Source: Utricularia gibba (lineage: Eukaryota > Streptophyta > Magnoliopsida > Lamiales > Lentibulariaceae). From it: a DNA stretch of 64,000 nt. Numbering within the stretch: position 1 is the first letter of the stretch; every line of letters starts with the position of its first letter. Below the pieces are notes generated by a model. That model worked only from the letters and a program-made list of their open reading frames with translations. It searched no databases and was not told the origin of the DNA. A program made the translations under genes and the position numbers. Below, piece by piece: positions 10,151-20,699 of the stretch. Location: assembly GCA_002189035.1 (NCBI GenBank), contig CM007990.1:4836001-4900000 (forward strand), given 5' to 3'.

Positions 10151-12611
10151 ATGTCTGCCATATCCTCGGCCGGCGCCCCTTCTCCTCAGCCGCTCCACCA
10201 CCGGCTCACGTTGCTGTGCATCCTCGCCTCCGTTCTGATCTCCAATGTAAGAAATCTTTTTCCTTTACTGTGGCTTCCCCAAAACCCAAGCATTATTCTG
10301 TATTTAATGATTGAAGGTGGTCGGGGTTATCGGAGTTGAGAACCTGTTGACGCCCAAAGCTTATGCCCTGAGCTACTGGGAGAAGCACGTCACCACCGGT
10401 CTACCCAAGTCCGAGTTTCTGATGGATAAGGCGTCCCCGCTCACCGCTGCCCAATACGCCACCTTCAACAAGATCGCCGACGATCAGAACGCCCTGTCGG
10501 CCCACATGCCGGAGCTCTGTTCACAGGCCAACCTTATGTGCTTTCCTAATTCCGCCGGCAGCGCCACCGAGAAGACGTCGGACATCGATTTTCACGGCTA
10601 CAACCATTACCGCCCCCGATCTACCGATGATCACCAGCAGGTAAAACGTTACATAATGAAAGGGTAAATAATTTTTACTGTTTTAATATGTATTTACTTT
10701 TACCCGCTTCTTTTAACAGGAAGATGCAAGGCTTGTTGCCAAGGATATCAGCTTCCACCGTTACCACCAAAAGGGTGGCCACAAAATGGTAAATTAACTA
10801 TAAAATTCGTTGCTTTTTCTATCAAGAAATAATTATTTTTCTAAAAAAAGGGAGAATATTAAAGGTTAAAAAAAAGAATTTTTACTAATTTACAGTATAT
10901 TATTACAGGAAGACGAGATAAAGCCTGAGGCAGTCCAAGATATCAGCTTTCACCGTTACCACCAAAAGGGTGGCCACAAAATGGTAAATTAGTTATAAAA
11001 TTCGTTGCTTTTTCTATTAAGAAATAATTATTTTTCTAAAAAAAGGGAGAATATTAAAGGTTAAAAAAAAGAATTTTTACTAATTTACAGTATATTATTA
11101 CAGGAAGACGAGATAAAGCCTGAGGCAGTCCAAGATATCAGCTTTCACCGTTACCACCAAAAGGGTGGCCACAAAATGGTAAATTAGTTATAAAATTCGT
11201 TGCTTTTTCTATTAAGAAATAATTATTTTTCTAAAAAAAGGAAGAATATTAAAGGTTAAAAAAAGAATTTTAACTAATTTACTGTATATTATTACAGGAA
11301 GACGAGATAAAGCCTGAAGCAGTCAAGGACATCAGCTTCAACCATTACCATCAAAAGGGAGGTCACAAACAGGTAAATTAAAAAATACCAACCTCTAACA
11401 GTAACAACAAGATTTTACTTTTTTTTTTTTTTTAACGTTACCGGTCTTCATGTTCACAGGAAGAGGAGGTGAAGCCCGAGGTCACAGATATCAGGTTTTC
11501 ACGCTACCACCAAAAGGGTGGCCACAAGAAGGTAAACCGGTTGCCCGAAGGTGACTAAAGTTTTTTACTGCTTATGAATTGTTTTGATCGTTTAAGCAGG
11601 AAGAAGTGAAGCCGGATATTAGCTTCACACACTATCACCAAAAGGGAGGACACAAAGAGGTAAACCGAGGTGAAATTTAATAAGCAGAGGGATAGAAATT
11701 TTTTAACTCTTTTTCCTTTCAGGAATTCACCGCGGCTCAATTGGTGGATATCAACCACTACCACAAGGACAGCCAAGTAGATGCTGCGGTAAGAAAGTTT
11801 TTACCGTGGGAAAAAATGTTGTTATGGTTAAATTCCGAAGGGTAACTTTTTTTTTTAACAGCGAGGGGTTGACACTGATATTCGCTTTAAGCGCTATAAC
11901 CACTACAAGAAGGAAACGGGGGATAGTAAAAAGGTTACCAATTGGGTGCCGCCGGGGATCTTCTTCAGGGAGGCGACGCTGAAGCCGGGAGCCGAGATAA
12001 CCATGCCCGACTTCACCGACAAGAAGCCGGCAAGGTCGTTCCTGCCGCGCGCCATCGTCTCAAAGCTGCCCTTCGCCTCCTCCAAGCTGCCTGATATCAA
12101 GAAGATCTTTCACGCCGGCGACGACTCAAGCATGTCCAAAATGTTCACCGAGGCACTCGGAGACTGCGAGCGGGAGCCCAACGTGGGCGAGACGAAGCGG
12201 TGCGTGGCGTCGATCGAGGGCATGGTCGACTTCGCCACCCTGGTGCTGGGCCAGAAGGTGGTCGCCCGTACAATGGAAAACAAGGCCGGATCCAACACCA
12301 ATGTCCTGCTGGGTGATGTGAAAGCCATCAACGGCGGGAGATTGACCAAGTCCGTTTCGTGCCACCAGAGCCTGTATCCCTACCTACTCTACTACTGCCA
12401 CTCGGTGAACGGCATCCGCGTCTACGAAGCCGATATCCTGGATGCAAAAACCAAGTCCAAGATCAACCATGCGGTGGCCATCTGCCACGAGGATACCTCT
12501 TCCTGGAGCGCCGATCACGCCGCCTTCGTTTCGTTGGGTTCCAGTCCCGGGAAGATCGAGGTCTGCCACTGGATCTTCGAGAACGATCTGACGTGGGTCA
12601 TTGCAGACTGA
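10151..12611 (+). CDS. BURP2: ten-exon BURP-domain protein with one repeat per exon
   Basis: Exons: 10151-10246, 10317-10640, 10720-10788, 10909-10983, 11104-11178, 11298-11372, 11460-11531, 11600-11659, 11723-11788 and 11862-12611. All introns have GT-AG borders and are in phase 0, giving 553 aa. Exon 1 is a signal peptide (LTLLCILASVLISN). Exon 2 carries the PG1-beta-type block (TPKAYALSYWEKHV). Exons 3-9 are 60-75 nt and each carries one repeat, typically FHRYHQKGGHKM, FNHYHQKGGHKQ, FSRYHQKGGHKK, FTHYHQKGGHKE or INHYHKD. Exon 10 adds FKRYNHYKKE and then the BURP domain, with CH-X10-CH-X27-CH-X25-CH-X8-W intact. Exons 4 and 5 encode the same repeat, and their flanking introns are almost identical, so this exon-intron unit (about 195 bp) was duplicated recently. 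The repeats are basic and His-rich, unlike the Gly/Asp-rich repeats of BURP1. Location is probably secreted or apoplastic. Whether it acts as a wall protein or a self-cyclising peptide precursor is open. Confidence 0.9.
10720..11659 (+). repeat. Tandem exon-intron duplications within BURP2
   Basis: Exon starts at 10720, 10909, 11104 and 11298 give a period of 189-195 bp. The introns after exons 3, 4 and 5 share long identical segments (TTCGTTGCTTTTTCTAT and TTACAGTATATTATTACAG). The units at 10909 and 11104 are closest to identity. The exons at 11460 and 11600 belong to the same series but have diverged introns. Confidence 0.9.
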
Positions 12612-12659
12612 GCAGGGGAAGAAGAGAAAGTATGGAGACCGTCCCGGTCAGAATAAGAG

Positions 12660-12694
12660 TGGTTTCCTTCGTTGTATGCATCGGAAGGAAACCA
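12660..12694 (+). promoter_or_regulatory. 3' UTR stem-loop of BURP2
   Basis: TGGTTTCCTT pairs with AAGGAAACCA across a 15-nt loop, about 50 nt after the stop codon. The same stem occurs after BURP3, BURP4, BURP6 and, shorter, BURP8, while loop sequences differ. Confidence 0.6.
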
Positions 12695-12699
12695 TGTGG

Positions 12700-14639
12700 T
12701 GTGGCGCTTGCTTTCTGTTTCAGTTGGATTTGAACGTGTGAATTAGTATCAATGCTTGCTTTCGGTTACACCCATCTACACAACATAATATACACCATGG
12801 CATGTCTTGGCCTCCTAATGAAATAATCAAATAAGTACGCATCATATACGTAAAAAATTAATCGTAGTATGTGTGATAGAAAATTAGGATGATTACTTTT
12901 ACAAGTGCGGAAATTCCCTTGATGGCCACTACATGTACATGTGGATGTTCCTTACGGCCAGCCACTATATATATACCCTAAATTTTGTTATAAACCTCCC
13001 AATTTTACGATCAAATCCCTAATTTTAGGCTTTCGATCTGCATCCCAAAAAAAAAAAAGAGAGTCAATTGCTTCACAATGGCAGGCAACACACAACAGGG
13101 CATACCTATATTAGAATAGTTTGTACTTTTTAAATATTTTAAAATCAATTTTATTATCAAACATAGATGACCGTAGAAATTTAAACACAAGTCATAAAAA
13201 CCTATTTTTATTTTATTAAAATCAATTTTTAATGATTGTTGACAAACATAATTAAATAAAAATATTCAGCTAAATATATCTGATGAACGGAATTGGCACG
13301 AATGAATAACCAATCCATTACATACTTTAAAAAATTGTATATGATAAGTTTTTTGACGTTATAACTACATAGTTTGAAATATCTAGTTCTTTATTGATAA
13401 AAAAAATCAAATATAAATATATAACTGAGAAATGATAAGAGTCCTTTATGTTCAAATGGCATGTGGACCCTTTTAGAACCATTGGAATCACGAAGGATCA
13501 AACATTCAACATAACCACTAATTTAAATAGATAATAAACAGTGCTACAATTATAAATTGGAATACAAAAAAAAAGAAAATTATTTTCAATTCATGAACAT
13601 GAAAGAATTTTTTTTTATTCCCATCAATCATTTTTCATTATTTTACTATTTCAATTTTTTCTTAATTTAAAATAATCAAATTGAAAGTATTTAAAACTCA
13701 TTAAACAATTGCGAAGTGGATGATAAAGGTGTAGTTATAATATAAAAGATGTATTATTTAAAAGTGATGGGGTACAAATCAAATATGATTAATCGAAAAA
13801 CTATCAAATGGCGCTCTGACAGGATAGTGGCGGCCAATAGATCGATATATATTAGAGATACAATATGAAAAGTGGTCGAATTACGGTAAAATAAGCAACG
13901 GTTCTTCGAAAAATAGGATCACAATATAGATACAAAAATCAATCGACATCTACAAAATTCAGGATTCGGTCAAATCAACATTTTCTATGAGTAAAGGAAA
14001 TCCTAAAGGGAAAATTATTGGACTAAAAACCCTCCAACTTGTATCTCCTTTCACCATCTCTGTCTAGTGAAGACATTTTCTAGCGAACTCTGACAGTTAT
14101 GCGGTTTTTCGTTCTTCGACGGTTTCTACGTAAAAATCTCCACTTATCTTCATTTCTGCTAAACGAACCGAGTGAAACATCAAAAACTTAATCAGGAGTG
14201 ACACATTCGGCTGCACCCATAACCCGAAAATCGGACTCCTCTCATATATCGATTTTCGCCCTCAACAAAAAGAGTGGTTAGCACCTAGCATAGGATGATC
14301 ACAAGTTTTTATAAATTAAAATACACAGATTTTTTTTTCTGTGAAATTAAAATGCAAATTTTTAATTAATAAACAAAAATAAATGAGTGGCGATAAATTG
14401 ATTTGCCAATTGCGCTTATAACACATATTTAATTTTTTCGAAATTTGAGAATGAAATATATGTTAATTTTTTGTAAGATCATAATTTATTTCTATTGAAA
14501 TTGAAATGGTGAATTTTAATTTATAGAATAGGGGTATATAATTTTCAAATTTGTTTTTTTTTCTTTTTTTTGCAACTAGAGCAGATAAGCACGGTCACAA
14601 GTCAGATGACAAACAAACAAATTGCAAATCCAGCTGGTG
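12700..14639. other. AT-rich intergenic region after BURP2
   Basis: No gene seen. The part at 14270-14560 (GTTTTTATAAATTAAAATAC, then ATTAATAAA-rich sequence) is shared with 32930-33300, which shows that the upstream DNA duplicated along with the genes. Confidence 0.5.
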
Positions 14640-15362
14640 CGGTTGGGCTATGCACATCAGAAACGTAGGTCTCTCCTGCTCTGTATGCTCCACTGAGGAG
14701 AGAAGCAGGTTGGCTGGTTACGAGATGGGATTGCAGCTTCCGTCGTGTTGTTCTTTTCCGATCAGCCGCCAGGGCCCTCAGCAATCAACGAATACACATT
14801 TTGAAATATATGTGAATGAGTTCATGTCATGATAACAAGGGGGTATACATACAGGACAAACGGCTTTTCAGTATTAAAACAATTAATCTCACATAATTAA
14901 ATGAAAATGAAATATTTAAGTATATAAGAAACTTAGGTATTTTAACGTAGTACCTCGAAGATACACAAATTGCAAATCCAGCCCCTGTGGGTGGGCTATG
15001 TACAACAGAAACGTAAGTCTCTCCTACTCCGTATGCTCCACAGAGGATAGAAGCAGGTTGGCTGGTTACGAGATGGGATTGCAGCTTCCGTCGTGTTGTT
15101 CTTTTCCGATCAGCAGCCAGGGCCCTCACCGGTCAACGAATACACATTTTGAAATATATGTGAATGAGTTCATGTCATGATAACAAGGGGTATACACACA
15201 GGACAAACGGCTTTTCAGTATTGGGTGTAGCCAATAGGTCTCGAAACGATTCGACAACGTCGGATAAGCATTGGTACCTGCAGCAGATCCAACTGGTTCC
15301 ATGGCCTGGAGCAGAGTTTGCAGAAGGGGTGCCCCAAGAGGGACTGTAAGAAAACCAACCCA
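14640..15362. repeat. Upstream module U, two direct copies before BURP3
   Basis: Copy a is 14640-14876 and copy b is 14968-15362, separated by about 90 bp that includes a short TRIM-LTR-like piece (14866-14945). Both contain GAAGCAGGTTGGCTGGTTAC and the following GAGATGGGATTGCAGCTTCC. Copy b continues further, into a part ending near AAACCAACCCATTGG that is also found at 33745. Confidence 0.75.
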
Positions 15363-15393
15363 TTGGTTGAGTTTGTATGGGATACATGAAGGG

Positions 15394-15890
15394 TATTAGA
15401 ACAACTAATCCTATATAGATAAATAAAAATGAAATATTTAAGTATATAAGAGATTATAGATCACTAATAATATGTTGTATTTAAATTTTTTTTAATGTGA
15501 TTCATATTTTTTGTGTATTTGAGTTTTACGCATGTTCGTCTGATTTATCAAATCTTAAATTTCATTATGGTATCAAAACGTTTGACTTACGTTTGAATGA
15601 TCAAGATTAGTTTTGTATTGATCTAATTTTCAGTTAAAAAAAATAAAAAGATATATTAAATTTAGATAATAAAAATTAGTTCGATCTATAACTCGAATAC
15701 TACGTAAATAAAAAAATAAGTAATAATTGGATCGAATACAAATTCTATTGAGTGCGAATATTATAACAAATAATCCTACATCGAATTTTGAAAGTAAAAT
15801 ATATACAAAATTTGAGTTCTAATCTTTTATAACGTGATACATGTTTATTGTGTAATTTAACTTCATCCAATCCATAGTATATTGGGGTTG
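15394..15890. mobile_element. Degenerate TRIM-like element
   Basis: LTR-like ends at about 15394-15566 and 15759-15890 share TATTAGAAC/TATTATAAC starts followed by AAATAAAAATGAAATAT- or AAGTAAAATATA-like sequence. Just inside the first LTR is TGGTATCAAAAC (15568-15579), a decayed form of the initiator-Met tRNA primer-binding site TGGTATCAGAGC. There is no coding capacity in the internal part of about 190 bp. Confidence 0.6.
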
Positions 15891-15914
15891 AGTTCCAACT
15901 TAAAAAATAAGAAG

Positions 15915-16290
15915 TGATCCACCGATGCAGATGCTGGTGGAACTGGTAGAAAAATTTGTTTGATGCATCAAGGAAAGGGACCCAAGTTCAATAATGGTGG
16001 CATGGCATTTCACTCCTTATCCTCACAGATCCTCCCATTCGTGTGGACTCAGTCTACAGACAGCCAGCTACAAGTTGTCGTGTGGGAGCAGCCACTTGGA
16101 CATTTCCATGACCGGGTCTTCGCTTGATTGGAACTTGATGTTAATGATAAACACCAGCACTTCAGAACCACGTACACTCCCCAAGCGGATGGTTTTAATG
16201 TAAAGATTCACAAAAGTGTTGGCCATCGGATGTTGACTTCCAAATGATCGTTTTTTGTGCATATTGGCTCTTGATTTAGTTCCACAATTT
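15915..16290. repeat. Upstream module Y, copy 2 (before BURP3)
   Basis: Contains GATCCACCGATGCAG, ACAGACAGCCAGCTACAAG and GATAAACACCAGCACTTCAG. It is nearly identical to 18755-19080 before BURP4. Confidence 0.75.
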
Positions 16291-16323
16291 ATGGATAATC
16301 AATCACATGTCCATTTCCCATGC

Positions 16324-16818
16324 CATGTATTAGAATACATAATAACACATCATAAATTGAAATTGAAATATTCAAATATATAAAAAATTATAAATCACAA
16401 TTAATCGGTTGGATCTAATCTTTTTTTAATATGATTCATGTTTATTATGTACTTGGATTTCATATGTGCACTCACTTGATCCATTGTATCCTAAATTTCA
16501 ATATGGTATCAAATCGTTTATCTTACATCACAACTTAGATGAGTAAGATATGGTTTCGTATTGGTGTAAGGTCTGTTTAACAAAAAAAAGAACAAGGGAA
16601 TACATTGGATTTAAATGACAAAAAAAATTAGATTGATCTATAATTTAATTATTATTTATAATCAGACAAAAAAATAAATTTTAACAGTATTGCAAGTTCG
16701 ACTCAATGTATTAAAATACATAATTTCATATCAAAAAATAAAAAATAATATAATTAATTATATAAGAAAATATAAATCACAAATAATTGATTTAACTTCA
16801 TCTACCTATTGGGTTCAC
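16324..16818. mobile_element. TRIM-like element inserted in the BURP3 promoter
   Basis: LTR-like segments at about 16326-16503 and 16707-16815 flank an internal region that starts with TGGTATCAAATC (16504-16515), a decayed primer-binding site. BURP4 and BURP6 have continuous promoter sequence from the CACATGTCC block to the TATA box. In BURP3 this element interrupts that sequence and its right end stops about 15 bp before the TATA box. The second LTR is truncated at its end. Confidence 0.6.
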
Positions 16819-16832
16819 GCCGCCATTGCCTA

Positions 16833-16839
16833 TAAAGTA
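16833..16839 (+). promoter_or_regulatory. TATA box of BURP3
   Basis: TATAAAG lies 67 bp before the start codon, directly downstream of the TRIM-like insertion. Confidence 0.65.
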
Positions 16840-16899
16840 AGGTGCTTCTTCTACTCTAATCCTCATCCTACTCGGTTCCCCTCTCCTTTTCAGTCAGCG

Positions 16900-18070
16900 A
16901 TGTCTCCCATATCCGCGGCCGCCGCTACTTCTCCTAAGCCGCTCCACCACCGGCTCACGTGGCTGTTCGTCCTCGCCTCCGTTCTGGTCTCCAATGTAAG
17001 AAATATTTTTCCTTTACTTCGGCTTCCCGAAATACCAAGCATTATGCTGTATTCAATGATTGAAGGTGGTCGGGGTTATCGGAGTTGAAAACCTGTTGTC
17101 ACCCAAGGCCTATGCCCTGAGCTACTGGAAGAAGCACGTCACCAACGGTCTACCCAAGTCCGAGTTTCTGATGGATAAGGCGTCCCCACTCACCGCTGCC
17201 CAATACGCCATCTTCAATAAGATCGCCGACGATCAGAACGCGCTGTCGGCCCACTTGCCGGAGTTTTGCTCACAGGCCAACCTTACGTGCTTTCATAATT
17301 CCACGGACAGCGATGCTGCGGACTACTGCAGAGTTGATTTCCTGTATGCATATAACTGCAGCTTCAAGAAGGGCCTGGGCGAGAATGAAAAGGTTACGAA
17401 TTGGGTTCCCCCCGGGATGTTCTTCAGGGAGGCGACACTGAAGCCCGGCGTCCTGATAACCATGCCCGACTTCACCGACAAGAACCCCGCCAGGTCGTTC
17501 TTGCCGCGCACCATCGTCTCAAAGCTGCCCTTCGCCTCCTCCAAACTGTCCGATATCAAGAAGATCTTCCACGCCGGAGATCCACAAAGCATGTCCCAAA
17601 TGTTCACCAAGGCACTCGACGACTGCGAGCGGGAACCCAACGTGGGCGAGACGAAGCGGTGCGTGGCGTCGATCGAGGACATGGTGGACTTCGCCACCCT
17701 GGTCCTGGGCCAGAAGGCTGTCCCCCGTACAATCGAGAACAAGGCCGGATCCAACACCACTGCCTTGCTGGGTGATGTGAAACCCATCAATGGCGGGAGA
17801 TTGACCAAGTCCGTTTCGTGCCACCAGCGCCTGTATCCCTACCTACTCTACTACTGCCACTCGGTGAACGGCATCCGCCTCTATGAAGCCGATATCCTGG
17901 ATGCAAAAACCAAGTCCAAGATCAACCATGCGGTAGCCATCTGTCACGAGGATACTTCTTCCTGGAGCGCCGACCACTCTGCGTTCGCGGCGTTGGGGTC
18001 TGGTCCCGGCAAGATCGAGGTCTGCCACTGGATCATCGAGAACGATCTGATGTGGGTCATTGCAGACTGA
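16900..18070 (+). CDS. BURP3: two-exon BURP protein with a Cys-bracketed variable cassette
   Basis: Exons 16900-16995 and 17066-18070 (phase-0 intron) give 366 aa. Residues 1-32 are a signal peptide (LTWLFVLASVLVSN). Residues 33-112 are the PG1-beta-type block. About residues 113-132 form a short variable cassette containing CRVDFLYAYNC, with cysteines at about 120 and 130. The constant segment FKKGLGENEKVTNW follows, then the BURP domain with all four CH motifs and the final W (CHWIIENDLMW). The FxxY repeat exons of BURP2/5/7/8 are absent and there is no intron in this part. The frame is intact. Its closest relative is BURP4, about 2.3 kb downstream. The product is probably secreted. The variable cassette is where a core peptide would lie if this is a self-cyclising precursor. 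Confidence 0.9.
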
Positions 18071-18118
18071 GCAGGGGAAGAAGTGAAAGTATGGAGACCG
18101 TCCCGTTCAGAATAAGAG

Positions 18119-18153
18119 TGGTTTCCTTTGTTGTGTGTGTTGGAAGGAAACCA
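18119..18153 (+). promoter_or_regulatory. 3' UTR stem-loop of BURP3
   Basis: TGGTTTCCTT and AAGGAAACCA form the same stem as after BURP2. The loop differs (TGTTGTGTGTGTTGG). Confidence 0.55.
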
Positions 18154-18423
18154 TGTGGTGTGGCCCTTGCTTTGTGTTTCAGCTCGATTCCAACTTGGAA
18201 TCATGTTATCTGCCCATCTTGTAATATATGTGTTAATCAATATCAATGCTTGCTTTTGTTATCTACTGATCTCCCTTGGGGCTGCAGGACTTCACCCGAT
18301 GCCTATGTATTTAAAATTTTGAAATGAATATCTTAATTTCACAACCAAATCGCTAATTTTAGGGTTGAGATCCCCATCCCAACGGCCGGGACAGGCCACA
18401 AAGGTTGAAATCAACGGAAATTA

Positions 18424-18740
18424 TTAGAACAAATAGTTTAGTATCTTAAAAATTAAATAATCAACTATATAATAAATTATAAATAAGTATTAATTGATTA
18501 AATGAAATCTTTTGTAATGTAATATACGCTTCTTCTATACTTGGGTTTCTAGTATAAAATAATAATTCAACTTGAAGGCGATTATTAGAACAAACAGTAT
18601 CATATTAGGATTTAAAAATAAAATAATCAATTATATAAGAAATTATAGATTAATAATAAATTTAATTTTTTCGATTGTGACATAAGTTTATTGTGTAATG
18701 AAGGTTCACCTCATCCTATCCATCGGATATTGAGGTTGAG
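18424..18740. mobile_element. Two adjacent TRIM LTR fragments
   Basis: Segments starting at about 18424 (TTATTAGAACAAATAG) and 18585 (TTATTAGAACAAACAG) match each other and the LTRs of the TRIM-like elements at 15394 and 59764. No primer-binding site is left between them. They lie between BURP3 and BURP4. Confidence 0.5.
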
Positions 18741-18754
18741 TTCCAACTTGAAAA

Positions 18755-19080
18755 GCAGAAATGATCCACCGATGCAGTTGCTGGTGGAACTGGTAGAAAG
18801 AGTTGTTTGATGCATCCCATTCATGTGGACTCAGTCTACAGACAGCCAGCTTCAAGGTGGTGGCGTGTGGGGAGCAGCCACTTGGACATTTCCATGACCG
18901 GGTCTTCGCTTGATTGGAACCTGATGATAATGATAAACACCAGCACTTCAGAATCACGCACAATCCCTAAGCGGATGGTTTTAATGTAAAGATTCCCAAA
19001 AGTGTTGGCCATCGGATGTTGACTTCCAAATGATCGTCTTTTGTGCATATTGGTTCTTGATTTAGTTGGACAATTTATGG
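18755..19080. repeat. Upstream module Y, copy 3 (before BURP4)
   Basis: Nearly identical to 15915-16290 over most of its length. It starts near GATCCACCGATGCAGTTG and ends near TTATGGATAATCAATCACATG. Confidence 0.75.
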
Positions 19081-19136
19081 ATAATCAATCACATGTCCAT
19101 TTCTCCATGCAATGCACTCAGCCGCCGCCATTTGCC

Positions 19137-19143
19137 TATAAAG
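19137..19143 (+). promoter_or_regulatory. TATA box of BURP4
   Basis: TATAAAG lies 77 bp before the start codon in the conserved promoter block. Confidence 0.65.
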
Positions 19144-19213
19144 GAAGGTGCTTCTTCTACTCTAATCCTGCATCCTCACTCGGTTCCCCCCCCCCTCTCA
19201 TTTTCAGTCGGCG

Positions 19214-20409
19214 ATGTCTCCCATATCCGCGGCCGCCGCCACTTCGCCTCAGCCGCTCCACCACCGGCTCACGTGGCTGTGCATCCTCGCCTCCGTTCTG
19301 ATCTCCAATGTAAGAAATCTTTTTCCTTTACTGCGGCTTCCCAAAACCCAAGCATTATTCTGTATTTAACAATTGAAGGTGGTCGGGGTTATCGGAGTTG
19401 AGAACCTTTTGACGCCCAAAGCTTATGCCCTGAGCTACTGGGAGAAGCACGTCACCAACAGTCTACCCAAGTCCGAGTTTCTGATGGATAAAGCGTCCCC
19501 GCTCACCGCAGCCCAATACGCCACCTTCAATAAGATCGCCGACGATCAGAACGCGCTGTCGGCCCACTTGCCGGAGTTTTGCTCACAGTCCAACCTTATG
19601 TGCTTTCCTAATTCCGCCGATAGCGTCACCGAGAACACTGAGGAAAAAATTGCCCGTCGCTACTGCGCTCGCTTCAATTATAGATTCGACTATAAATGCA
19701 GCTTCAAGAAGGGCCTGGGCGAGAATGAAAAGGTTACGAATTGGGTTCCCCCGGGATGTTCTTCAGGGAGGCGACACTGAAGCCCGGCGTCCTGATAACC
19801 ATGCCCGACTTCACCGACAAGAACCCCGCCAGGTCGTTCTTGCCGCGCACCATCGTCTCAAAGCTGCCCTTCGCCTCCTCCAAACTGGCCGATATCAAGA
19901 AGATCTTCCACGCCGGAGATCACCCAAGCAGGTCCCAAATGTTCACCGATGCACTCGACGACTGCGAACGGGAACCCAACGTGGGCGAGACGAAGCGGTG
20001 CGTGGCGTCGATCGAGGGCATGGTGGACTTCGCCACCCTGGTCCTGGGCCAGAAGGCTGTCCCCCGTACAATCGAGAACAAGGCCGGATCCAACACCATT
20101 GCCTTGCTGGGTGATGTGAAACCCATCAATGGCGGGAGATTGACCAAGTCCGTTTCGTGCCACAAGCGCCTGTATCCCTACCTACTCTACTACTGCCATT
20201 CAGTGAACGGCATCCGCCTCTATGAAGCCGATATCCTGGATGCAAAAACCAAGTCCAAGATCAACCATGCGGTGGCCATCTGTCACGAGGATACTTCTTC
20301 CTGGAGCGCCGACCACTCGGCGTTCGCGGCGTTGGGGTCTGGTCCCGGCAAGATCGAGGTCTGCCACTGGATCTTCGAGAACGATCTGATGTGGGTCATT
20401 GCAGACTGA
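19214..20409 (+). CDS. BURP4: close paralogue of BURP3, frameshifted as read
   Basis: Exons 19214-19309 and 19379-20409. The signal peptide and N-terminal block are nearly identical to BURP3, but the cassette at 19625-19705 is wholly different: it is longer and contains CARFNYRFDYKC. The constant FKKGLGENEKVTNWVPPG segment follows. Here BURP3 has six C residues (TTCCCCCCGGG) and BURP4 has five (19748-19752), which shifts the frame to a stop at 19778-19780. The rest of the BURP domain, with all CH motifs intact, continues in the other frame to 20409. With one base restored the coding length would be about 375 codons. Because the remainder is undamaged, either a very recent lesion or a homopolymer error is plausible. 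One substitution relative to BURP3 lies next to the first CH motif (CHKRLYP versus CHQRLYP). Confidence 0.85.
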
Positions 20410-20458
20410 GCAGGGGAAGAAGAGAAAGTATGGAGACCGTCCCGGTCAGAATAAGATC

Positions 20459-20491
20459 GGTTTCCTTCGTTGTATGTGTTGGAAGGAAACC
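20459..20491 (+). promoter_or_regulatory. 3' UTR stem-loop of BURP4
   Basis: GGTTTCCTT and AAGGAAACC stem, as after BURP2 and BURP3. Confidence 0.55.
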
Positions 20492-20699
20492 ATGTGGTGT
20501 GGCCCTTGCATTGTGTTTCAGCTGGATTCCAACTGGGAAACCATGTCATCTGGTCATGTTGTCATCTTGTAATATATGTGTTAATGAATATCAATGCTTG
20601 CTTTTGGTATCTACTAATCTCCCTTAGGGCTGCAGGGCTTTACACTATGCCTATGTATTTAAGATTTTGAAATGAATATCTTAATTTCACAACCAAATC

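Noticed and set aside
14551-15349. Frames inside module U on both strands (for example with RSRLAGYEMGLQLPSCC)
   Set aside because: The duplicated copies keep the DNA but not a common frame, start or stop. At 8608, 22660 and 33404 the frame is broken differently.
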